A DNA stretch of 64,000 nt from Dissulfurispira thermophila (GTDB lineage Bacteria; Nitrospirota; Thermodesulfovibrionia; Thermodesulfovibrionales; Dissulfurispiraceae). Both the position numbers and the translations under genes were made by a program. The stretch lies in contig NZ_AP022873.1 in assembly GCF_014701235.1 (NCBI RefSeq), forward strand, positions 1,116,001 to 1,180,000, in the 5' to 3' direction. A model generated the notes under the pieces. The model did not search any database, was not told the DNA's origin, and worked only from the letters and a program-made list of their open reading frames with translations. Of this stretch, positions 17,078-23,517 are shown piece after piece; within the stretch, counting starts at the first letter, position 1; each line of letters starts with the position of its first letter.

Positions 17078-17722
17078 ATGACCAACCGATTAATAGAAAT
17101 CTTTGAAGATGAAAAACTGGTAGCACGAATCCAAAAGCGACTACCGCATCTATTTCAACTCGCAGAATTTGAAAGCTCCAGGGCAGGGAAAATTGGAATG
17201 GAAATCGGTTCTGTTCGTGAGAGAATAATTGTTGCGTTACTCATCTATAAGTTCGGTGAAGCTAATGTAGAGTCAGAAATTCCTATCACAGAATCAGAAG
17301 TGGATGTAAAACTATTTGGTGAGCCTATATCTGTAAAAACAATAACAGGAAATAGCTTCGGTGGAGTTAAGTTGATATGGACAGTAGATGCTGAAAAGGC
17401 AAGACAATTTAGTGAAGAATATCAGCCCAGGTGTGATATGCTGTTTGTTCAAATAAACTGGGGAAAAGAAGGGGGGCTTTACTACATACCTATAAAAGTT
17501 CAGAGAAGACTTTTTGATAAAATAGGAAAAAAGGAGTATATAAAACTTCCAAAAGCAGGAACAAACCCGAGAGGTGTTGAGATTACGAAAGAAGCATTGA
17601 CGAGTTTGGTTGAAGATACCGAGACAAAGGTCATTAAAATAAATTGGCAACGCAGCGAAATAAAATTTAATCCTTACAAAAGATGGGTTGACCTTTGGAA
17701 GGAGGACAGAAATGAGCTCTAA
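17078..17722 (+). CDS. Type II restriction endonuclease, ThaI-like family
   Basis: 214 residues. Resembles the ThaI family (ThaI cuts CGCG), with the conserved block SRAGKIGMEIGSVRERIIVALLIYKF-type segment at about 34-60 and a probable PD-(D/E)xK core in EVDVKLFGEPISVKT (about 75-90), then VKLIWTVDAEKA and CDMLFVQINWG. The methyltransferase gene overlaps its 3' end. There is no Shine-Dalgarno; TATAAT lies 5 bases before the ATG, suggesting a leaderless transcript. Family recall is from sequence memory; the recognition site is not proven. Confidence 0.75.
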   Translation: MTNRLIEIFEDEKLVARIQKRLPHLFQLAEFESSRAGKIGMEIGSVRERIIVALLIYKFGEANVESEIPITESEVDVKLFGEPISVKTITGNSFGGVKLIWTVDAEKARQFSEEYQPRCDMLFVQINWGKEGGLYYIPIKVQRRLFDKIGKKEYIKLPKAGTNPRGVEITKEALTSLVEDTETKVIKINWQRSEIKFNPYKRWVDLWKEDRNEL

Positions 17723-18665
17723 TCATAGAAATAAAAGAAATGGCACAAAAACAAGTGCCTTTGGTTCTCCGGGACGAATTGGTCATGATTCAAGTTCTTT
17801 TTATGCCAGCAGATTATACGAGGGTTTACCAAAGGAAAATAAAGTTAAGTATTTGGAAAACCCTGTACCAGCAAATTGTTTAGATAAAATCTTTTGCAAG
17901 ACAAGTGAAAACATGGAGGAATTGCCGGACAATAGTATTCACCTCATGGTTACATCACCACCTTATAACGTAGGGAAGGTGTACGATGAAAACCTTACTA
18001 TGAATGAATATAGAGCATTTCTAAAACGCGTGTGGTCAGAAACAAAAAGGGTTTTGGTCCCTGGAGGTAGAGCTTGTATTAATATCGCCAATCTCGGAAG
18101 AAAACCTTACATTCCCCTTCATACTTTTATTATTGAAGACATGCTTGATCTGGGTTTTTTGATGAGAGGTGAAGTGATTTGGAATAAAGCATCCAGTAGC
18201 AGCCCATCAACTGCATGGGGTAGTTGGCTTTCTGCACAGAATCCAACCCTTAGAGATATTCATGAATACATCTTAATTTTTTCAAAAGATATCTTTTCAA
18301 GAGGTAACCAGCATCATAAAAAAAGCACAATCACACGTGACGAATTTTTAGAGTTTACAAAAAGTGTCTGGACATTTTCAGCAGAGTCAGCAAGAAAAGT
18401 TGGCCATCCCGCTCCTTTCCCTGTGGAGCTTCCATACCGATTAATTCAACTTTATACATTCAAAGAAGACATTGTCTTAGACCCTTTTGTTGGAAGTGGA
18501 CAGACAGCAATTGCAGCAATAAAAACAGGGAGACACTATGTCGGATACGATACAAACGAAGAATATGTAAAGCTCGCAGAGAGACGGATTGAAGGATTCT
18601 CCAGAGCCTTTAAATCTCTTAAATTGTTTAAACCAGAAAAGCAAGCCTTATTAAGCAATAAGTAA
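17712..18665 (+). CDS. DNA methyltransferase of the restriction-modification pair
   Basis: 317 residues. Motif IV TSPPYNVG comes before motif I DPFVGSGQT, the beta-class order. The SPPY form usually means N4-cytosine methylation, which fits a CGCG-type partner. The start is taken as ATG at 17712 behind GGAAGGAGG, overlapping the endonuclease gene by 11 bases; a TTG at 17688 is less likely. Overlap with the endonuclease suggests coupled expression. A good terminator follows. Confidence 0.88.
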   Translation: MSSNHRNKRNGTKTSAFGSPGRIGHDSSSFYASRLYEGLPKENKVKYLENPVPANCLDKIFCKTSENMEELPDNSIHLMVTSPPYNVGKVYDENLTMNEYRAFLKRVWSETKRVLVPGGRACINIANLGRKPYIPLHTFIIEDMLDLGFLMRGEVIWNKASSSSPSTAWGSWLSAQNPTLRDIHEYILIFSKDIFSRGNQHHKKSTITRDEFLEFTKSVWTFSAESARKVGHPAPFPVELPYRLIQLYTFKEDIVLDPFVGSGQTAIAAIKTGRHYVGYDTNEEYVKLAERRIEGFSRAFKSLKLFKPEKQALLSNK

Positions 18666-18691
18666 AAAAGAGTTACATAACACTTAAATCC

Positions 18692-18724
18692 AGCGGACGG
18701 CGTGAAAGGCCGCCGCTTATTTTT
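18692..18724 (+). terminator. Factor-independent terminator after the methyltransferase gene
   Basis: AGCGG-A-CGGC pairs with GCCGCCGCT (one bulged A), with loop GTGAAAG, followed by TATTTTTA. GC-rich stem with T-rich tail. Confidence 0.8.
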
Positions 18725-18761
18725 ATGTTATCGCTCATTGCGGGCAGGGAAGGAAGAAAAA

Positions 18762-18941
18762 ATGAATAAACAAACTATGTTTGCAAGATTAATTATTTTT
18801 AGATATGGGGTAATCCTCTTATCAAGTATTTTTGTTACAATCCATTTAGTCGGATGCATGACCCCCTGGCGAGGTAGGTACTTCTTCGTGGCAAGCCCGA
18901 CTGAATTACCAGAAAAAGACCAAAAACCTGATAGTATCTAA
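18762..18941 (+). CDS. Small putative lipoprotein
   Basis: 59 residues from the ATG behind GGGAAGGAAG. A hydrophobic segment (about 10-30) ends in LVGC, an acceptable lipobox with Cys at about 31, leaving a mature part of about 28 residues rich in P, E and K. No family recognised. It lies between the restriction-modification pair and the ATPase. It could be a real small lipoprotein or a decayed gene. Confidence 0.45.
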   Translation: MNKQTMFARLIIFRYGVILLSSIFVTIHLVGCMTPWRGRYFFVASPTELPEKDQKPDSI

Positions 18942-18970
18942 ATCTTGAAACCTCTATCGGCAAATTTGGG

Positions 18971-18994
18971 AAGGAAAAGCCTTTTATACTGATA
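18971..18994 (+). repeat. 24-bp direct repeat, left copy
   Basis: Starts AAGGAAAAGCC and ends TACTGATA; identical to 20492-20515, which lies in codons 9-16 of the ACR3 gene. The two copies bracket the DUF4143 ATPase gene. A 24-base exact match is far beyond chance in a 64-kb window, so it is either a target duplication or a leftover of the ACR3 gene start. Confidence 0.85.
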
Positions 18995-19022
18995 AGTGAT
19001 TCATCAAAGTTGTAAACTCAAA

Positions 19023-19051
19023 TTGACAATAATAAAGTATTATTGTAAACT
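19023..19051 (+). promoter_or_regulatory. Promoter with internal palindrome for the ATPase gene
   Basis: TTGACA at 19023-19028, 17-base spacer, TAAACT at 19046-19051. A perfect inverted repeat, ACAATAATA-AAG-TATTATTGT (19026-19046), fills the spacer, so a repressor bound there would block the promoter. The ATG at 19057 is 5 bases past the -10 element, predicting a leaderless message. Confidence 0.6.
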
Positions 19052-19056
19052 TGAAC

Positions 19057-20421
19057 ATGCAAAAATCTGCCATTACAGATCTTACAGAAAGTCTTTATTT
19101 TTATAATCCATGGTGGGAAACAGGCAGTGTCCCCTCCTATCTCACACAGCAGTATCATCGGCCTGTTGTAAAAGACATCATTTCTTATCTGTCACTTGAC
19201 AGGGTCATTATCCTTAAAGGTCCCCGCAGGACAGGCAAGACAACTATTTTTTATCAGATTATAGACAATCTTATCAAAAGTGGCATTTCTGCTAAGGATA
19301 TACTTTTTGTTACTTTTGACGACATTAGATTGAGGGTTGATTTTGATGAGGTCATTAAGGCATATGAACTGATACGTAGAGGGGAGATAAAAGATGCAAG
19401 CCGAATATATGTATTCATGGACGAGGTGCATTTTCTTGAAAACTGGCAGTTTTTTGTAAAAAAGTATTTTGACAGAAAATATCCTATAAAATTCCTTATT
19501 TCTGGCTCTGCTGCCTCACTGATAAAGAAGGGTTCTGAGTCTCTGGCAGGAAGGACTATTGATGAAATAATACTCCCATTCAGTTTTTATGAGTTTTTAA
19601 GCCTTCAGTCAAGAGATCATAGGATGATGAAAGTGATTGCAGATTTAAGAGAGGGTTTCAGGTATTTTGAACCTATAGACACTATAGATTTAATCCCTTA
19701 CCTTACAGAAATAAAGATGAAATTTGAGGAGTATATAGAAAAAGGAGGGTTCCCTAATCTCTTTGCTATTAAAGAGCCCCTGCTATGGAAGAGGCTTGTA
19801 AGGGAAGATATTATTGAAAAGGTCATATACAGAGATATGGTTGAACTATATGATATAAAAAAACCAGAGGCACTTGAGAAACTCTTCTTATACCTGACAG
19901 GCATCACCTCTGAAATCCTGAGCGTGACGAATATAGCAAACTCTCTTGGATTGAGCAGGGAATACACGGAGAAATATCTCTATTATCTTGAACAGTCGCT
20001 TCTTATCAAAAGATTGCGGAAATATGCCAGATCTATTGAAAAGAGCATCAGAAGTTTAGAAAAGCTGCATATCCTTGACAGCGGACTGATAAATGCATTT
20101 TCAAGGGTTGATATTAGCAAGACAATAGAGACCATCATTGTCAGCCATCTCATAAGGCTGAAAGGGGCAGATGTCTTTTATTTTAGAGAAGGCTATGAGA
20201 TGGATGCAATTATAGAATTAGACAAAAAGGTCTATCCCGTAGAGGTTAAATACAAGGATGACATATCTAAGAAGGAATTAAGAGGCATTGAAGGTTTTTA
20301 CAAGAAATTTAAGTCAGACAGGGCAATAATAGTAAGTAGAGATAATTTAAAAGAAGAGCATATAAACGGCTGCAATGTGTTGTTTATCCCTGCATGGCTT
20401 TTTACCCTGCTTGTAGGATGA
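19057..20421 (+). CDS. AAA_14/DUF4143-family ATPase
   Basis: 454 residues. Walker A GPRRTGKT at 55-62, Walker B-like IYVFMDEVHFLENW near 123-136, sensor ISGSAAS near 153, then a C-terminal DUF4143 domain that ends in a nuclease-like fold (AIIELDKKVYPVEVKYKDD). This family is common, patchy and spread by transfer in bacteria and archaea; function unknown. It is flanked by the 24-bp direct repeat, the right copy of which is inside the next gene. The start follows from the promoter position; a TTG at 19051 would fall in the -10 element. Confidence 0.85.
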   Translation: MQKSAITDLTESLYFYNPWWETGSVPSYLTQQYHRPVVKDIISYLSLDRVIILKGPRRTGKTTIFYQIIDNLIKSGISAKDILFVTFDDIRLRVDFDEVIKAYELIRRGEIKDASRIYVFMDEVHFLENWQFFVKKYFDRKYPIKFLISGSAASLIKKGSESLAGRTIDEIILPFSFYEFLSLQSRDHRMMKVIADLREGFRYFEPIDTIDLIPYLTEIKMKFEEYIEKGGFPNLFAIKEPLLWKRLVREDIIEKVIYRDMVELYDIKKPEALEKLFLYLTGITSEILSVTNIANSLGLSREYTEKYLYYLEQSLLIKRLRKYARSIEKSIRSLEKLHILDSGLINAFSRVDISKTIETIIVSHLIRLKGADVFYFREGYEMDAIIELDKKVYPVEVKYKDDISKKELRGIEGFYKKFKSDRAIIVSRDNLKEEHINGCNVLFIPAWLFTLLVG

Positions 20422-20467
20422 TAATGATGTGTTCAAAGTTATATAATCCATTCTCGGAGGAATAAAA

Positions 20468-21448
20468 ATGGCGAGACTTTCAACAAAGGATAAGGAAAAG
20501 CCTTTTATACTGATAGGCGCTGTTATTTTAGGGATAATTATTCAGAGGATTATCGGAAGAGAGATCCCACAATTGATCTATCTTACAGAGATAGGTGTAT
20601 TCTTCGTCATCTTTGCAGTGATGCTTCCTGTTGAGATAAAGGATGTTGGAAAGGCATTTAAAAAGATTAAACCCACAGCAATAGTTCTTTTTGTCAACTT
20701 TATCTTCATTCCAGCATTTGCGTGGACAATGGGATGGCTGATCCTCAAAAACTATCCTGACTTCTGGGTGGGCGCAATCCTTTATACCCTCACGCCATGC
20801 ATTGGCTGGTATCTTATATTTACCGACATTGCAAAGGGTGATGTCCCATGGGGAATAGCGCTTTTGCCATGGAACATAACACTTCAGGTGGCATTGATGC
20901 CCCTTTATCTATATATCCTCGTTGGAAAGATCATACCTGTTGATATCATGACCCTTGCAAGGAGCGTTGGATTGTTCCTTGTTGCGCCCTTTGCCCTGAG
21001 TTATCTCATTCAGAAGATATTGATCAAAACAAAGGGAAGGGATTATTTTTTCGGACCATTTAAATCCGCCATGGGAGAGGTGAAGCTCTGGGCTCTGGTA
21101 ATAGTTATAATGAGCATGTTTATATCTCAGAGGTCCCTTGATGTCTCTGATATTAACAAGGTAGGACTCCTCATCATTTTCCTTATAGCCTTTTTCTTTG
21201 TCTTATTCATTCTTGCCGTAATAATCGGCAAGCTATTCAATCTCGGCTATGAGGACACTGTTACAATGGCATTCACAACAACAGCAAGAAACTCCGAGGC
21301 AGTAATAGGAGTGGCAGTGGCAGCATTCCCCGGACATCCGCTCGTCTATCTTGCCATCATCCTCGGGCCTGTTGTAGAACTGCCTATGCTTTTGCTTTTA
21401 GCAAGGATATTGTTAGGATTGAAGGAGCATCTCGCTATCTGGAGGTAA
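20468..21448 (+). CDS. ACR3-type arsenite efflux permease
   Basis: 326 residues, about ten membrane helices, BASS/ACR3 fold. The signature [17 protein letters not shown] (about 108-125) holds the conserved Cys of helix 4, and [21 protein letters not shown] (about 275-295) the conserved Glu of helix 9, both features of ACR3. Exports arsenite, the product of ArrAB, across the inner membrane. Good Shine-Dalgarno (CGGAGGAAT). Codons 9-16 carry the right copy of the 24-bp repeat. Divergent from classic ACR3 in the helix 4 motif, so specificity for another oxyanion or antimonite remains possible. Confidence 0.8.
   Translation: MARLSTKDKEKPFILIGAVILGIIIQRIIGREIPQLIYLTEIGVFFVIFAVMLPVEIKDVGKAFKKIKPTAIVLFVNFIFIPAFAWTMGWLILKNYPDFWVGAILYTLTPCIGWYLIFTDIAKGDVPWGIALLPWNITLQVALMPLYLYILVGKIIPVDIMTLARSVGLFLVAPFALSYLIQKILIKTKGRDYFFGPFKSAMGEVKLWALVIVIMSMFISQRSLDVSDINKVGLLIIFLIAFFFVLFILAVIIGKLFNLGYEDTVTMAFTTTARNSEAVIGVAVAAFPGHPLVYLAIILGPVVELPMLLLLARILLGLKEHLAIWR
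20492..20515 (+). repeat. 24-bp direct repeat, right copy
   Basis: Second copy of the sequence at 18971-18994, inside the 5' coding part of the ACR3-like gene (KEKPFILIG region). Confidence 0.85.
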
Positions 21449-21452
21449 TATT

Positions 21453-21782
21453 ATGCTCATCGCAAAATCAATGCTGCTATTCATACTCGCAGGTCTCTGC
21501 GAGATTGGCGGAGGCTATCTTGTCTGGCTGTGGCTGAGGGAGGGCAGGGGCATATGGGTCGCATTAATTGGTGCGATAGTGCTTATTCTATATGGCGTGA
21601 TCCCTACACTTCAGCCAGCAAATTTCGGAAGGGTCTATGCAGCATATGGCGGAGTATTTGTTGTGCTCTCAATACTCTGGGGATGGAAGATTGACGGGAT
21701 TTCTCCTGACAGATATGACCTTATCGGAGGATTGATATGCCTCATCGGCGTCTTTGTAATCATGTACTGGCCGAGGGGCTGA
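21453..21782 (+). CDS. YnfA/UPF0060 family small membrane protein
   Basis: 109 residues, four membrane helices. Family hallmarks are [38 protein letters not shown] and [15 protein letters not shown]. It is related in fold to small multidrug resistance exporters; function not settled. It starts 4 bases after the ACR3 stop with its own GGAGGT, so the two form an operon. Confidence 0.92.
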   Translation: MLIAKSMLLFILAGLCEIGGGYLVWLWLREGRGIWVALIGAIVLILYGVIPTLQPANFGRVYAAYGGVFVVLSILWGWKIDGISPDRYDLIGGLICLIGVFVIMYWPRG

Positions 21783-21823
21783 GGTAGGAGGAATAACAAA
21801 GACGACAAGGTTATTGGCAAAAG

Positions 21824-22261
21824 TTAAGGATTTTCTATCAACCTCTTCACAACCTTCAGAAAGTCCTCTATAACACTAATGTCTTCTTTCAGATGCTTGA
21901 CTACCCTTCTGTCATCTACTTCATGATAAAGATGTATAAGGATATTTCTGAAACCAGCCATTGATTTAAGTCTCACAGCATACTGAGCATCTATATAACC
22001 CATATCCTTTAATATCAAAAAGCACTCTCCATATTCATCAGGAACTTTTCCAGCAAGTCTTGCAACAATATGATGGCATATATCGATCACAGCCTGAATA
22101 GCTACGATGAAATTGTATTTTATTGCATTGAGGACTGTTTTATTAGAAATGATTTCCGTTTCTGAAAGATCTGCATATCCAGTAAGTGCATCAACCGCCT
22201 TTCTAACCTCTTCTGAAAGTGCCTTTAACCTCTCAATGTTAAGTTCCCTGTATTTACTCAT
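21824..22261 (-). CDS. hepT: HepT-like HEPN toxin
   Basis: 145 residues, all helical, HEPN/DUF86. The ribonuclease motif Rx4HxY is present as RNILIHLY at about 106-113. HepT RNases are silenced by the partner nucleotidyltransferase, which adds AMP to the motif Tyr. The partner gene lies directly upstream and overlaps by 4 bases. Convergent with the YnfA gene. Confidence 0.9.
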   Translation of the reverse strand: MSKYRELNIERLKALSEEVRKAVDALTGYADLSETEIISNKTVLNAIKYNFIVAIQAVIDICHHIVARLAGKVPDEYGECFLILKDMGYIDAQYAVRLKSMAGFRNILIHLYHEVDDRRVVKHLKEDISVIEDFLKVVKRLIENP

Positions 22262-22656
22262 GGCGATACCAGATCAAGGAGTATCTGCCTCCTCTTTGGC
22301 AGGAGGTCAAAATACCTCTTCCAGCTCTCTTCAAGAAAATCACATCTTATATCATCATCTTTTGAAAAGAGCAATATACCTTTTGTAGCAAAGTATTTAA
22401 GACCTACAGGTGCATAATTTATTACCCTAATATCCAAAGGAGAGATGCCCGTCTCTACCTCAGTAATTGCAGAGATTTCCAATCCATAATCAAGGGCATC
22501 CTCCTTTGTCACAGCCTTCTCATCAACAAAAACAGCCACATCAATATCCCTGAATGACAATCCTTCTGCAAAAGAGCCATAAATATAGGCAAATATTATC
22601 TCCTGCCTTTTTTCGAGGAATTCCCTGAGAATCCTAATTATCTCTCCCTTATTCAT
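22258..22656 (-). CDS. mntA: MntA-like nucleotidyltransferase antitoxin
   Basis: 132 residues, minimal nucleotidyltransferase fold with GSFAEGLSFRDIDVAVF: GS followed by eight residues and DxD, two shorter than the common GSx10DxD. Forms a toxin-antitoxin pair with HepT (4-base overlap). Promoter TTGAGA, 16 bases, TATAAT on the minus strand (plus-strand 22663-22690); the -10 ends 6 bases before the ATG with no Shine-Dalgarno, so a leaderless message is likely. Confidence 0.88.
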   Translation of the reverse strand: MNKGEIIRILREFLEKRQEIIFAYIYGSFAEGLSFRDIDVAVFVDEKAVTKEDALDYGLEISAITEVETGISPLDIRVINYAPVGLKYFATKGILLFSKDDDIRCDFLEESWKRYFDLLPKRRQILLDLVSP

Positions 22657-22706
22657 ACCCCTATTATACCACTAAATAAAACCTTCTCAAAATAGCATAG
22701 CATTTC

Positions 22707-22742
22707 TGTTCAACCCCTGCACAACTGCCCTATTTTTGAACA
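22707..22742. promoter_or_regulatory. Possible activator-binding inverted repeat
   Basis: TGTTCAA (22707-22713) and TTGAACA (22736-22742) are perfect complements separated by 22 bases, 43-78 bp upstream of the sigma-54 -24 element. The position is compatible with an enhancer-type site, but short arms make chance possible. Confidence 0.35.
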
Positions 22743-22784
22743 CCATTTCAAAATAAATATCCTTAATTATCAATTAGTTTTTAG

Positions 22785-22800
22785 TGGCATAAGGATTGCT
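22785..22800 (+). promoter_or_regulatory. Sigma-54 promoter of the second molybdoenzyme operon
   Basis: TGGCAT, five bases, TTGCT; GG and GC are exactly ten bases apart, as needed for -24/-12 recognition. It lies 40 bp before the FeS-subunit ATG. The gene behind has a strong GGAGG. Confidence 0.75.
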
Positions 22801-22839
22801 TGAACACTACTTAAATTCTTTTTGAAAGGAGGATGAACT

Positions 22840-23505
22840 ATGTCAAAAAAGTATGCGTTGCTTGTTGACCTGAGAAAGTGCGTTGGCTGCACATCCTGTC
22901 AGGTATCCTGCAAGATGGAAAATGCAGCACCAATGGGACACTTCAGGTCAAGGGTGGATATTGCCGATTCGGGTGAATATCCAAAGGCAAAAAGGTATTT
23001 CTTCCCGAAGATCTGCAATCAGTGTGATGAGCCGCCGTGCATCCTTCCATGTCCTGTGAAAGGCGCCACTTACAAGAGGGAAGACGGCGTTGTAATGGTA
23101 AACAGGGATCTATGCATCGGCTGTGGAAGGTGTGTAGGTGCATGTCCTTATGGTGCGAGATTCATGCATCCGCATATCCCTGTGAAGAATGATCCATCAA
23201 AGTATGCCAAAGATGTGCCTGAGGTTAAGGGCAAAAAGGCAAAGGATTTGAGGGTTGTTGACAAATGTGATTACTGTAGCCACAGGCTTGCAGAGGGTAT
23301 TGAAGAGCCTGCATGTGTAAGAAACTGCGTGGGCAAGGCAAGATTCTTTGGCGACACGAGCGATTCTCAGAGCGATGTCTCAAAACTAATGGCGTCTGTA
23401 AAGACAGAAAAATGGCATCCTGAATACGGCACAAAGCCGAGGACAACCTTTATCGCACCTGATAAAGCGGTCTTTGAAGCGGCTGACGGCCAGATAAACA
23501 GGTAG
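22840..23505 (+). CDS. Iron-sulfur subunit of the second molybdoenzyme
   Basis: 221 residues, DmsB/PsrB family. Four cluster sets: CVGCTSCQVSC (about 13-23), CNQCDEPPCILPCP (about 62-75), CIGCGRCVGACP (about 93-104), and CDYCSHR with CVRNCVGKARFFGD (about 142-170). No signal peptide. Electron-transfer partner of the catalytic subunit encoded 12 bases later. Strong Shine-Dalgarno AAAGGAGG and a sigma-54 promoter upstream. No NrfD/PsrC-type quinol-oxidising subunit is encoded nearby. Confidence 0.9.
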   Translation: MSKKYALLVDLRKCVGCTSCQVSCKMENAAPMGHFRSRVDIADSGEYPKAKRYFFPKICNQCDEPPCILPCPVKGATYKREDGVVMVNRDLCIGCGRCVGACPYGARFMHPHIPVKNDPSKYAKDVPEVKGKKAKDLRVVDKCDYCSHRLAEGIEEPACVRNCVGKARFFGDTSDSQSDVSKLMASVKTEKWHPEYGTKPRTTFIAPDKAVFEAADGQINR

Positions 23506-23517
23506 GAGGTGAAAAAT

